Shown here one piece after another: positions 1 through 8,716 of a stretch of 47,546 bases of DNA. The notes below the pieces were generated by a model. That model was not told the origin of the DNA. It saw nothing but the letters and a program-made list of their open reading frames with translations, and made no database searches. The position numbers and the translations under genes were made by a program. The first letter of the stretch is position 1; every line of letters begins with the position of its first letter. This stretch comes from Pelomonas sp. Root1444. Its GTDB lineage: Bacteria > Pseudomonadota > Gammaproteobacteria > Burkholderiales > Burkholderiaceae_C. Location of the stretch: NCBI RefSeq assembly GCF_001426885.1, contig NZ_LMFP01000032.1, positions 23,525-71,070 on the forward strand, read 5' to 3'.

Positions 1-367
1 CATCCAGCAGGGCTTGTGGGGCAAGGCCCTGCCCGGCGACGTGATGGACGAGGCGGGCCGGCCCACCGGGCCGCTGTGGGGACGGGGCCGCGTGGCCACC
101 ACCGATCAGGCGCAGGCCCTGGAGAACGGCGTGGCCGAACGTCACGCCACCTTGTGCGACGGCATGGAGCATGCCGGCCTGGACCAGCAGCGCCGCGCGC
201 TGGTGGCGAGCCCGGCGGACATGTCATGGGAATGGCCGCAAGCCGATCAACTGGTGCTCGCGTTCTCCTTGCCCGCCGGGACCTACGCCACTTCCGTTCT
301 GAACGAGACCCTGCGCACCACGGAGCCTGACCGGCACACGGAGAGCGAGCCAGCGGCTGTCGAATGA
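1..367 (+). CDS. truD: tRNA pseudouridine synthase D, C-terminal part
   Basis: Only the last 121 codons or so are present; the 5' end lies outside the window and the first full codon starts at base 2. TruD converts U13 of certain tRNAs to pseudouridine. The ending, with a 'LDQQRRALV' stretch, a 'MSWEW' motif and then 'LPAGTYATSVLNE', matches the conserved C-terminus of the TruD family (E. coli has PAGSFATSV at the same place). The protein ends about 20 residues after that motif, as expected. The stop is only 14 bases from the stop of the convergent epimerase gene, with no clear terminator between. The catalytic aspartate would lie upstream and cannot be checked. Confidence 0.9.
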   Translation, partial: IQQGLWGKALPGDVMDEAGRPTGPLWGRGRVATTDQAQALENGVAERHATLCDGMEHAGLDQQRRALVASPADMSWEWPQADQLVLAFSLPAGTYATSVLNETLRTTEPDRHTESEPAAVE

Positions 368-381
368 CGGTACCCTCGCGA

Positions 382-1356
382 TCAAGCCACCGTCACGCTG
401 CGCGCCCCCAGCAGCCCACGGAAATGGTGGATGGTGCGCTGCAGGCCGTCCTCCAGTTCCACCTCCGGCTGCCAGCCCAGCATGGACTTGGCCAGCGAGA
501 TGTCCGGGCAGCGCCGCCGCGGGTCGTCCTGCGGCAGCGGCATGAAGACCAGCCGTGAGCGGCTGCCCGTGAGCCTCAGCACCATCTCGGCCAGCTCCAG
601 CATGGTGTGCTCGCCGGGGTTGCCGATGTTGACCGGGCCGACCTCGCCGCTGTCCATCAGCAGCAGCAGGCCGCGCAGCGTGTCGTCCACGTAGCAGAAG
701 CTGCGCGTCTGCTGGCCGTCGCCGTAGATGGTCAGGTCGTCGCCCTGCAGCGCCTGCACGATGAAGTTGCTGACCACGCGGCCGTCGCCGGGGCTCAGGC
801 GCGGGCCGTAGGTGTTGAAGATGCGCGCCATGCAGACGTCCACGCCGCGCTGCTGGCGGTAGGCCATCAGCATGGCCTCGGCGCAGCGCTTGCCTTCGTC
901 GTAGCAAGACCTGGCCCCGTTCGGGTTCACGTGGCCCCAGTAGTCCTCGCGCTGCGGGTGCTGCTCGGGGTCGCCGTAGACCTCGCTGGTGGACGTGTGC
1001 AGCAACCGCGCGCCGCTCTGCTGGGCCAGCTCCAGCAGCCGCCAGGCGCCCAGCACGCTGCTCAGCACGGTGTCCACCGGCGCCTGCTGGTAGTGCGCCG
1101 GGCTGGCCGGGCAGGCCAGGTTGAAGACCCGCCCGGCCTGGGACATCTCGGGCGTGGGCTCCAGGCCCACGTCGCGCTTCTGGAAGGTGAAGCCCTTGTG
1201 GCCCAGCAGGCGCTCCAGGTGGGCGGTGTCGCCGGTGCTGAGGTTATCCAGTGCCATCACGCGGTGGCCGCGCGCCAGCAGGGCCTCGCACAGGTGGCTG
1301 CCGATGAAACCGGCGGCGCCGGTGACCAGCACGGTGTTTGGGTTGTCTGCGTTCAT
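382..1356 (-). CDS. UDP-glucuronate decarboxylase-like NAD-dependent epimerase (SDR)
   Basis: The protein has 324 residues, a normal size for an extended SDR sugar-nucleotide enzyme. The Rossmann NAD motif GAAGFIG is at 13-19, the Ser/Thr region TSTSEVYGD at 121-129, and the catalytic Tyr152 and Lys156 sit in CYDEGKR. The stretches 'ACPASPAHYQ' and 'REDYWGHVNP' are typical of UDP-xylose synthase (UXS), which oxidises and decarboxylates UDP-glucuronate to UDP-xylose. A related 4-epimerase or dehydratase is less likely but possible. The ATG at 1354-1356 overlaps the stop of the upstream glycosyltransferase by four bases (ATGA), so translation is probably coupled. It is the last gene of a five-gene leftward operon and would supply an activated sugar to the transferases encoded beside it. 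Confidence 0.85.
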   Translation of the reverse strand: MNADNPNTVLVTGAAGFIGSHLCEALLARGHRVMALDNLSTGDTAHLERLLGHKGFTFQKRDVGLEPTPEMSQAGRVFNLACPASPAHYQQAPVDTVLSSVLGAWRLLELAQQSGARLLHTSTSEVYGDPEQHPQREDYWGHVNPNGARSCYDEGKRCAEAMLMAYRQQRGVDVCMARIFNTYGPRLSPGDGRVVSNFIVQALQGDDLTIYGDGQQTRSFCYVDDTLRGLLLLMDSGEVGPVNIGNPGEHTMLELAEMVLRLTGSRSRLVFMPLPQDDPRRRCPDISLAKSMLGWQPEVELEDGLQRTIHHFRGLLGARSVTVA

Positions 1357-2303
1357 GTCGTGACCTCGTGGAATGCCTGCATCCAGTCCGCAACGAAGCG
1401 GTCGATGCCGAAGCGTTGCAGCGCCAGCTGGCGTCCGCGCTCGCCCCAGTCGCGCGCCAGGCCGGGGTCGGCCAGCAGTTGGCGCATCACATCGGCCAGC
1501 GCCGCGGGGCGGTTGTCGATGAAGCCGTTGTCGCCGCTGCGGATGACGGTGGCGAGTTCGGTGGTGGCCAGGCCCACGATGGGCTGGCCCACCAGCATGG
1601 CCTCGATGAGGGCCAGCCCCAGGCTGGTGTAGCGCACCGGGTGGAAGAAGAAGCGGTGGCTGGCCATCAGCCGCGGCAGCTCCAGCTGCGAGACCTCGCC
1701 GATGCCGCCGGGCAGCGTCTCGCTGCCCATGCCGGCCAGCGTCAGCGGCACATGCTGGTGCAGGCCCAGGTAGAGGTCGCAACCCAGCCGCCGGCCGCGG
1801 CGTGCCAGGTTGTTGACGACCACCAGGCCGCTGGCCTGCTCGCCGTCGAACCGCGCGCTGGACGTGAGCTTCACGCCGTGCTCGATGACGCGCGTGGGCG
1901 TCTCGCCGGCGTCCCACATCAGCGCGTTGAAGTGCGTGCAATGCACCAGCAATGCGCCAGGGTCCTGCACCCAGTGGCGCTCGTTGGTGGGGTGCTGCTG
2001 GGGCGGGTCGTGCTCCAGGTAGATGCGCGGCAGCCGCTGTTGCGCGGCGCTCAGCCAGCGCGGCCGGTCCGACTCCCAGCCGACGCGGTGCTGGTAGAGC
2101 ACGACGTCGAATTCCATGTCCTCGATCCGCTCGACCGGCGCCTCGTGGACGTTGTCGCCCCAGGGCAGCGCACCGACGCGGCCGACGCGGCCGGGCGAGC
2201 GCTCGGGGTCGGTCACCAGGTAGAAGTCATGCGGCACCTGCGTCAGGTTGTAGAGGTAGTTGCCGTGGACATGCCAGGTCAGGACGCGCAGGCGGCGGGG
2301 CAT
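1353..2303 (-). CDS. Glycosyltransferase (GT-B fold, family 1/4-like)
   Basis: The product has 316 residues. The C-terminal half carries the usual GT4 donor-site pattern, with 'SLGLALIEAMLVGQPIVG' followed by 'GDNGFIDN'. The N-terminal half starts 'RVLTWHVHGNYLYNL' and has 'LYQHRVGWESDRP', the style of short GT4 enzymes found in surface-glycan loci. Donor and acceptor cannot be told from sequence. Its ATG lies 25 bases inside the end of the upstream GT9 gene, and its stop overlaps the start of the epimerase gene. This suggests coordinated expression and a role in adding one sugar of the glycan made by this locus. It has no signal peptide or membrane segment, so it should be cytoplasmic or loosely attached to the inner membrane. 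Confidence 0.8.
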   Translation of the reverse strand: MPRRLRVLTWHVHGNYLYNLTQVPHDFYLVTDPERSPGRVGRVGALPWGDNVHEAPVERIEDMEFDVVLYQHRVGWESDRPRWLSAAQQRLPRIYLEHDPPQQHPTNERHWVQDPGALLVHCTHFNALMWDAGETPTRVIEHGVKLTSSARFDGEQASGLVVVNNLARRGRRLGCDLYLGLHQHVPLTLAGMGSETLPGGIGEVSQLELPRLMASHRFFFHPVRYTSLGLALIEAMLVGQPIVGLATTELATVIRSGDNGFIDNRPAALADVMRQLLADPGLARDWGERGRQLALQRFGIDRFVADWMQAFHEVTT

Positions 2304-3370
2304 CGGGTCTCCTCCGGGGTGGTGGCGAGCAGGCGGTGCAGCGTCTGCACGACCTCCTCGACGGTCAGGGCCAGCGCGCAGCCATGGCCCACGGGGCAGT
2401 CGGCATGGGCGCAGGGCCGGCAGGGGGCGGGCTTGGCCAGCACGCGGTGCAGCGCCGCGTCGGCCGGCGCCCAGCGCGACACCTCGCTGCCGCAGGCCAC
2501 CACGACGCTGGGCACGCGCAGCGCCGCGGCGACATGGGACACGCCGGTGTCGTTGCACACAAGCACGCGCGCGCCACGCAGCAGTGCGCCCAGCGTCCAC
2601 AGGCTGGTGCGGCCGGCGAGGTTGACATGCGCCAGGCCGCGCGCCGTGAGGAGGCCGGACAGCTCGCCCACCAGCGCCTGCTCGGACGGCGCGCCGGTCA
2701 GCACCAGCGTGTGGCCCATGCCGTGCAGCGCCTCGGCGACCGCCGCAAAGCGCGTGAGCGGCCAGCGCCGCGACGGCAGCTGCGCGCCGGCGTGCACGCA
2801 GGCATAAGGCGCGCTGCCAGGCCACGCGGGCCAGGCCAGGCGCAGCGCGGCGTCATCCTCGGGGCGCAGCGGGAACTCCAGCGCACCGTCGTCGACGGGC
2901 AGGCCGACGTGGCGGCACCACGCCAGCAGCCGCTGCACCTCGTGGCCCTGCTCCGGCCAGGGGCAGAACAAACCGCCCGCCGGCACCGGGCCGCCGGGGG
3001 GATGGAAGCCCGCCACATGCCGCGCGCCGAACTGCTGCACCAGCGGGTTGACGATCTGCCCGCTGCCGTGCAGTTGGACCGCCAGGTCCCAGCGCGCGTC
3101 GCGCATGGCCGCGAGGAACCCCGGCAGCGCGGCATGGTCAACCGGGCGCTCGGGCAGGCCGGGCCAGCCCGGGAACGGCAGCCATTCATCCACGCAGCTC
3201 AAGCGCGTCACCAGCTCGCGGCTGGCCGGCAGGCCCAGCAGGCTGATGCGGGCGCGCGGCCAGGCCCGGCGGATGGCGCGCAGCGCCGGCACGGCGCACA
3301 GCGTGTCGCCCAGCACCAGCGCGCGCAGCACGACGATGCGTTCGATGCGCTCGTCCACGGCCGTTGTCAT
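2279..3370 (-). CDS. Glycosyltransferase family 9 (heptosyltransferase-like), first copy
   Basis: The protein has 363 residues. The N-terminus has the GT9 pattern 'VLRALVLGDTLCAVPALRAI', and the C-terminal half has 'NDTGVSHVAAAL', the nucleotide-sugar site typical of ADP-heptose:LPS heptosyltransferases. Near the C-terminus is a cysteine cluster (CRPCAHADCPVGHGC) seen in a subset of this family and also present, in a variant form, in the neighbouring GT9. The ATG at 3368-3370 overlaps the stop of that neighbour (ATGA). The enzyme probably adds a heptose-like sugar to a lipid-linked or LPS-type acceptor on the cytoplasmic side. The exact sugar is unknown, and no heptose biosynthesis genes are in the window. 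Confidence 0.85.
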   Translation of the reverse strand: MTTAVDERIERIVVLRALVLGDTLCAVPALRAIRRAWPRARISLLGLPASRELVTRLSCVDEWLPFPGWPGLPERPVDHAALPGFLAAMRDARWDLAVQLHGSGQIVNPLVQQFGARHVAGFHPPGGPVPAGGLFCPWPEQGHEVQRLLAWCRHVGLPVDDGALEFPLRPEDDAALRLAWPAWPGSAPYACVHAGAQLPSRRWPLTRFAAVAEALHGMGHTLVLTGAPSEQALVGELSGLLTARGLAHVNLAGRTSLWTLGALLRGARVLVCNDTGVSHVAAALRVPSVVVACGSEVSRWAPADAALHRVLAKPAPCRPCAHADCPVGHGCALALTVEEVVQTLHRLLATTPEETRCPAACAS

Positions 3371-4479
3371 GCGGCCTCCCGCATCAGCGCCCATGCCGCC
3401 TCGGCCACCTGCGCGGGGGCGACGCGGCGCAGGCAGTCGTGATGGCCTTCGGCGCAGACGCTCTTCAGGCAGTTGCGGCAGGGCACGTCGTGGTTGAGCA
3501 CGCGCGCGGGCACCTGCCAGGGCGTGTGCTGCGGGTTGGTCAGCGCGTACAGGTCGACGACCGGCGTGCCGACGGCGGCGGCCAGGTGCACCGGCCCGCT
3601 GTTGTTGCCGACCAGCACGCGCGCGCCGGCCACCAGCGCGGCCAGCGTGCCCAGCTGCCGCAGCGGGGCCAGCACATGGCCGCCGCCGCCCATGGCGGTG
3701 GCCGCCTCGTCCAGCAGGCCGCCCTCGCCCGGGCCGGCGCAGAACACCACCTGCAAGCCCTCCCGCCGCAGCAGGGCCGCCGCGGCGCCATAGGCGGCAG
3801 CGGGATAGCGCCGCGAGGCCGCGCTGGCGCCCGGGTGCACCAGCACATAGGGCCGCGCCGGGTCCACGCCCGCGCCGAGCAGCAGCTCGCGGGCGGCCGC
3901 ACTGTCCTCCTCGCGCAAGGTGAAGCGCAGTCGCTCGTCCGGCGTCACGAAGCCGACGCGGGCGACGAGGTCGAGCTGCCGCCGCACCTCGTGCCGCATG
4001 CCCGTGGCGACCTGCTCGCGGTCGGGTACCTCGTCGCTCAGCAGGCCATAGGCGCGCTCGCGCGTGTGCGCCAGCACGAGCGGGATGCCGGCCAGCCGGC
4101 ACAGCAGCGCCGCCGGCAACGCGCTCTGGGTGCAGACGGTGAAGATGATGGCCGCGTCGAAACTCGCCTCCTGCAGCGACTGCAGCAGCGCCCGCTCGGC
4201 CGCGCCCGGCGGTTGGCCGGCGAGCGCTGCCGCGCCGGCCTTCACCCATGGCGCGTGGAAACCGATGATCTCGTCCAGCAGCGGCAGGTGGGGCCGCAGC
4301 AGCTGGGCCGACGGCGCGGCCAGCAGCGCCAGGTGCGCAGCGGGCAGGCTGTCGCGCACGGCGGCGAAGGCCGGCGTCGTCATCAGCACGTCGCCGAGGT
4401 TGTCGAGCCGGACCAGCAGCACGCGGCGCGCCGCCCGCCAACGCTGATCGCGTGGGGGCGGGACGGCCGCCCCCGTCAT
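3367..4479 (-). CDS. Glycosyltransferase family 9 (heptosyltransferase-like), second copy
   Basis: The protein has 370 residues. It shows the family start 'VLLVRLDNLGDVLMTTPA', the mid-protein 'VLVHPGASAASRRYP' and the donor-site 'GNNSGPVHLAAAVGTP'. It ends with a cysteine-rich motif (CRNCLKSVCAEGHHDC) that parallels the one in the adjacent GT9. The start at 4477-4479 overlaps the stop of the upstream GT4 gene by four bases, and its own stop overlaps the next start in the same way, so three genes are joined in a translational chain. The two GT9 enzymes are clearly diverged in sequence and probably act one after the other on the same acceptor. The substrate is not known. Confidence 0.86.
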   Translation of the reverse strand: MTGAAVPPPRDQRWRAARRVLLVRLDNLGDVLMTTPAFAAVRDSLPAAHLALLAAPSAQLLRPHLPLLDEIIGFHAPWVKAGAAALAGQPPGAAERALLQSLQEASFDAAIIFTVCTQSALPAALLCRLAGIPLVLAHTRERAYGLLSDEVPDREQVATGMRHEVRRQLDLVARVGFVTPDERLRFTLREEDSAAARELLLGAGVDPARPYVLVHPGASAASRRYPAAAYGAAAALLRREGLQVVFCAGPGEGGLLDEAATAMGGGGHVLAPLRQLGTLAALVAGARVLVGNNSGPVHLAAAVGTPVVDLYALTNPQHTPWQVPARVLNHDVPCRNCLKSVCAEGHHDCLRRVAPAQVAEAAWALMREAA

Positions 4480-5813
4480 CCCTTGGCCCCCAGCGTCTGC
4501 AGCCCCATCGCCATGCCGGCCAGGCGCGGCCGCGACGCCAGCAGGCGCAGGCCGCCGACGTCGAGATCGGCGCTGCCGCGGCGCTGCTGCGCCACCTGCG
4601 CATAGACACGCGCGAGCTTGACGGCCACGCTGTCCCAGGTGAACTCGCGCTTCACGCGCGCCAGGCCGGCGCGGCCCATCGCACGGCCGAGCTCGGGGAT
4701 GCAGCGCAGGTCGTCCAGCCGCTGGGCCAGCGTCTCGGGGTCGTGCGGCGGCACGAGGAAGCCGGTGAGGCCATCCACCACGGTGTGCTGGATGCCGCCG
4801 ACCGCCGCGCCGATGACGGGCGTGCCGCAGGCCATGGCCTCCAGCGGCGTGATGCCGAAGGGCTCGTACCAGGGCGTCGTGACGAAGACGTCGGCCGCCT
4901 GGTAGTAGTCGTGCAGTTCGTGGCGGTCGCGGCGACCGACGAAGACCACGCGCTCCGCCGCGCCGCTCTCGCGCGCCACGGCGCGCAGCCGGCCGATCTC
5001 GGGCGTGGCGGCCTCGTCCGGCTCGCGCGCATCGCCGCCCACGACCAGCAGCCGCCAGGGCCGGCCTTCGCCGAGCCGGCCCACCGCGCGGATGACGTTG
5101 TCCACGCCCTTGCGCGGCACCAGCCGGCCCAGCTGCAGCACGATGAACTCGTTCTCTGGCAGGCCCAGGCGCTGGCGCGCCGCTGCGCGACCGCCGGGCT
5201 TGAACTCGGCCAGGTCGACGCCGCAGGGCACCTGCGCAATGCGGTGCGCCGGCGCGCCGCAATGGCGCATCAGGTCCTCGGCGTCCTGCGGGCATTCGGC
5301 GATGACGCAGTCGGCCTCGCGCGCAATGCGGCACTCCAGCGCGATGCGGTCGGCCGGGAACTTGTCGGCCTCCTTCTGGTGCAGCCGCCGCACCGCGCCG
5401 AGGGCATGGAAGGTCTGCACCAGCGGCACGTTGAGCTGGCGCTGCAGCCGCAGGCCCACCAGGCCCGACATGAAGAAGTTGCCGTGCACCACGTCATACG
5501 GGAGGCTGCTGCGCATCAGCCGCAGCGCCTGGTCACCGAAGGCCTGCATGTGGGGCAGCAGTTCTTCCTTGGGCACGAACTGGGCCGGGCCGGCGTCGAT
5601 GTGCAGCACACGCACGCCGGGGCGCACGTCCACGGCCGTCGGCAGGCTGCGCTGGTCGCGCCGGGTCAGCACGTCGACATGGTGGCCCTGGCGGGCCAGC
5701 GCCTGGGCGACGTGAGAGACATAGACATTCTGTCCACCAGCGTCCACGCTGCCCTGCTGGGCGAGGGGCGAAGCGTGCTCGCTGATGATGGCGACTCTCA
5801 AGGGTGGCTTCAT
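4476..5813 (-). CDS. GT4 glycosyltransferase, first gene of the leftward glycan operon
   Basis: The protein has 445 residues. The N-terminal 'VDAGGQNVYVSHVAQAL' is the acceptor-side motif of GT4 enzymes related to sucrose-phosphate synthase and mannosyl/inositol glycosyltransferases. The middle carries 'LGRLVPRKGVDNVI' and the donor site has 'WYEPFGITPLEAMACGTPV' with the two conserved glutamates. It therefore uses a nucleotide sugar with retention of configuration; which one is unknown. The gene opens the leftward operon, facing the ABC exporter gene across 128 bases that should contain both promoters. No convincing promoter could be read there; a small hairpin (5869-5883) is the only structure noted. 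Confidence 0.87.
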   Translation of the reverse strand: MKPPLRVAIISEHASPLAQQGSVDAGGQNVYVSHVAQALARQGHHVDVLTRRDQRSLPTAVDVRPGVRVLHIDAGPAQFVPKEELLPHMQAFGDQALRLMRSSLPYDVVHGNFFMSGLVGLRLQRQLNVPLVQTFHALGAVRRLHQKEADKFPADRIALECRIAREADCVIAECPQDAEDLMRHCGAPAHRIAQVPCGVDLAEFKPGGRAAARQRLGLPENEFIVLQLGRLVPRKGVDNVIRAVGRLGEGRPWRLLVVGGDAREPDEAATPEIGRLRAVARESGAAERVVFVGRRDRHELHDYYQAADVFVTTPWYEPFGITPLEAMACGTPVIGAAVGGIQHTVVDGLTGFLVPPHDPETLAQRLDDLRCIPELGRAMGRAGLARVKREFTWDSVAVKLARVYAQVAQQRRGSADLDVGGLRLLASRPRLAGMAMGLQTLGAKG

Positions 5814-5941
5814 GACCGCTCCGTCGATGTGAATGCGGCGTCAAGGCAAGCGACGTTCCAAGGGACAAGGCGCTGAGAGCGCCGCAACTACGCACGCCGT
5901 TTGCCGAAGGCGCTTTTGCTGCAGAAGTTGCTGACCCTCCC

Positions 5942-8641
5942 ATGAAAGAAAAACGTACCCCCCTAGATGGCAAGCAAGCCTTGATCAACCTGTGGGAGGC
6001 GCTGCAGCCGTGGCGGCAGCCGGTGCTGCTTGCGCTGGCGCTGCTGGTGCTGTCCAAGCTCGCGGCGGTCGGTGTGCCTGCGGTGCTCAAGGCCATCGTC
6101 GACAGTCTGTCGCGCGAGCCTGGCAGCGCCGCGCTGCGCGTGCCCTTCTGGCTGCTGGCCGGCTATGCGCTGCTGCGCTTCGCGAGCACGCTGTTCACCG
6201 AGCTGCGCGATCTCGTCTTCGCGCGTGTGGGCAAGCAGGTCGTCGCGGGCTTCTCCGAGAACGCGTTCGGCCACCTGCTGGCGATGAGCCCGGGCTTCCA
6301 TGCCCAGCGCAACACCGGCGCGCTGGTGCGCGAGGTCGAGCGCGGCATCGGTGGCATCGGCTACCTGCTCGGCGCCGGCGTCTTCACCGTCGTGCCGACG
6401 GCGGTGGAGTTCCTCGTCGTGCTGGTCATCGTCTCGGCGGGCTATGGCGTCAAGTTCGTCCTCGTCATCGCGGCGACGATGCTGGCCTATGCCGTCTGGA
6501 CGGGCTGGCAGACGCGCGCCCGCGTGGCCAGCCAGCGCATCATGAACGAGCACGACACGCGCGCCCACGGGCTGCTCGTCGACACACTGCTGAACTACGA
6601 GGCCGTCAAGACCCATGGCCGCGAGAACGGCGAGCGCGGCCGCTACCGCGAGGTGCTGTCACGCTGGGTGGACGGCAGCGTCGCCAGCCAGAAGACGCTC
6701 TCGGCCCTGCACCTGGGCCAGGCGGGCATCATCGCCATCGGCGTGGGCACCGTCATGCTGATGGCCGGCGTCGACACCGCCGCCGGCCGCATGAGCATCG
6801 GCGACCTGGTACTCGTCAACGCCTATCTGATCCAGGTCTTCCTGCCGCTGAACACGCTGGGCTTCGTGTTCCGCGAGACGCGCGATGCGCTGCTGAACAC
6901 CGAGACGCTGTTCCGGCTGCTGCGCAAGCAGCCCGACATCGTCGACGCACCCGGCGCCCGCGTGCTGCAGGACGGCGGTCGCGGCGACACCACCATCCGC
7001 TTCGAGCACGTCGACTTCGGCTACGAGCCGCAACGCCGCGTGCTGCACGACTTCTCGCTGGAGATCGCGCACGGCAAGACCTGCGCCGTCGTCGGCAGCA
7101 GCGGCTCGGGCAAGTCCACGCTGGCGCGGCTGCTGATGCGCATGTACGAGCCCGGCGCCGGCCGCGTGACCATCGGCGGCCAGCCGCTCACCGAGGTGAC
7201 GCAGCAAAGCCTGCGCGACGCCATCGGCGTCGTGCCGCAGGACCCGATGCTGTTCAACGACACCATCGCCTACAACATCGGCTACGGCCGGCCCGGCGCG
7301 CTGCACGAGGAGATCGTCGCCGCCGCGCGCGCGGCCCAGGCCGACGAGTTCATCCAGCTGCTGCCTGAGGGCTACGACACCCCCGTCGGCGAGCGCGGCG
7401 CGCGCCTGTCCGGCGGCGAGAAGCAGCGCATCGCCATCGCGCGCGCCTTCCTGAAGAACCCGCCCATCATCGTGCTCGACGAGGCCACCTCGGCGCTGGA
7501 CACCAAGGCCGAGCGCGCCATCCAGGGCGCGCTGGAGCGCGTCGCGCGCGACCGCACCTCGCTGATCATTGCGCACCGCCTGTCCACCGTCGTCGACGCC
7601 GACGAGATCATCGTGATGGACGGCGGTCGCATCGTCGAGCGCGGGCGCCACGACGCGCTGCTGGCCCGCGAGGGCCTGTACTACCAGCTGTGGGAGCTGC
7701 AGCGCCAGCAGCAGCAGGCCCAGTCGCTGGAGCGCCGCCTGGCGCAGCACCCCGTCAACCTCGCCGGGCTGCTCGTGCTCAACCTCGACAGCTTGCGCGG
7801 CGAGCTGGCAGCCACGCGCACCGAGCCCTACACCGACATCGACATGGGCGTGGCCAACGTCGTCGGCGACGCCAGCCGCATCGCGCGCATCGTGCACCTG
7901 ATCTGCCAGCTCGCCCTCAACGGCGCCGCCGGCGGCCGGCTGGAGGTGAAGCTGGCGCGCGTGAGCAACGCCTGCCAGCTGACCGCGGGCTACCACGGCC
8001 GCTTGACGCTGGAAGCCGACGACGCGCCCGACACGCTGGAGCTGCGCACCCTGGCCGGCGAGGCCGGTGGCCAGCTGGCCATCCAGCGCGACCCGGCGGC
8101 CGGCGTGCAGCGGTACCAGCTCGAGCTGCCACTGCCCGCCGTCGTGTCGCAGGAGCCCAGCTGGCCGGAGACCGCCCCGGCGCCGCTGGACGATGGCGAC
8201 GACACCGAGCCGCTGAACACCGACCCGCGGCCGCTCGCCGGCCTGGCGGTGCTGTGCGTGGACGACGACGAGGACGCACTGGCCTCGCTCGTCGGCCTGC
8301 TGGAGCTCGACGGCGCGCGCACCGAGCGCGCCACCTCGGGCCGCGAGGCGCTGCAAACGCTGGCCACGCGCGACCCGGCCGACTGGCCGGACCTGCTCGT
8401 CTGCGACATCGCCCTTGGGGCCGAAGACGGCCATGCCGTCGTGCGCGCCGTGCGCGCGATGGAGGCACGCCGCCAGGTGCCCGTCGCAGAGCGCCTGCCC
8501 GCCATCGCGCTGACCGGCATGGCCCAGCCCGAGGACCGCCTGCGCGCACTGGCCGCGGGCTTCCAGCGCCACCTGGCCAAGCCGGTGCGGCCGGATGAGC
8601 TGGTGCGGGCGCTGCGGCAGCTGGCCCGGGTGCCGGCCTGA
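5942..8641 (+). CDS. Atm1-type ABC exporter fused to a degenerate kinase-like module and a receiver domain
   Basis: The protein has 899 residues, about 300 more than a plain Atm1-type half transporter. Residues 1 to about 330 form the membrane domain, including 'RNTGALVREVERGIGGI', typical of Atm1/HMT1 exporters. The nucleotide-binding domain is intact: Walker A GSSGSGKS 385-392, signature LSGGEKQR 489-496, Walker B Asp513-Glu514 and H-loop His545. After a Gln-rich linker, residues about 610-735 resemble a histidine-kinase ATPase domain ('GDASRIARIVHLICQLA' and a 'GGQLAIQRDPAAGV' to 'LELPLP' ending), but the N-box Asn appears to be Leu and no DxGxG box is seen. A receiver domain follows with Asp774-776, phospho-acceptor Asp822 and Lys880. 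It heads the rightward glycan operon. Its cargo is unknown; Atm1 relatives export glutathione-linked compounds. Confidence 0.9.
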   Translation: MKEKRTPLDGKQALINLWEALQPWRQPVLLALALLVLSKLAAVGVPAVLKAIVDSLSREPGSAALRVPFWLLAGYALLRFASTLFTELRDLVFARVGKQVVAGFSENAFGHLLAMSPGFHAQRNTGALVREVERGIGGIGYLLGAGVFTVVPTAVEFLVVLVIVSAGYGVKFVLVIAATMLAYAVWTGWQTRARVASQRIMNEHDTRAHGLLVDTLLNYEAVKTHGRENGERGRYREVLSRWVDGSVASQKTLSALHLGQAGIIAIGVGTVMLMAGVDTAAGRMSIGDLVLVNAYLIQVFLPLNTLGFVFRETRDALLNTETLFRLLRKQPDIVDAPGARVLQDGGRGDTTIRFEHVDFGYEPQRRVLHDFSLEIAHGKTCAVVGSSGSGKSTLARLLMRMYEPGAGRVTIGGQPLTEVTQQSLRDAIGVVPQDPMLFNDTIAYNIGYGRPGALHEEIVAAARAAQADEFIQLLPEGYDTPVGERGARLSGGEKQRIAIARAFLKNPPIIVLDEATSALDTKAERAIQGALERVARDRTSLIIAHRLSTVVDADEIIVMDGGRIVERGRHDALLAREGLYYQLWELQRQQQQAQSLERRLAQHPVNLAGLLVLNLDSLRGELAATRTEPYTDIDMGVANVVGDASRIARIVHLICQLALNGAAGGRLEVKLARVSNACQLTAGYHGRLTLEADDAPDTLELRTLAGEAGGQLAIQRDPAAGVQRYQLELPLPAVVSQEPSWPETAPAPLDDGDDTEPLNTDPRPLAGLAVLCVDDDEDALASLVGLLELDGARTERATSGREALQTLATRDPADWPDLLVCDIALGAEDGHAVVRAVRAMEARRQVPVAERLPAIALTGMAQPEDRLRALAAGFQRHLAKPVRPDELVRALRQLARVPA

Positions 8642-8716
8642 ACGGGTCTTTCCCTAGCTTGCAGCGGCCACGCGGCACGCATGTTGCCGGTGGCCAGCGA
8701 CCTGCCAGGAGACCCC

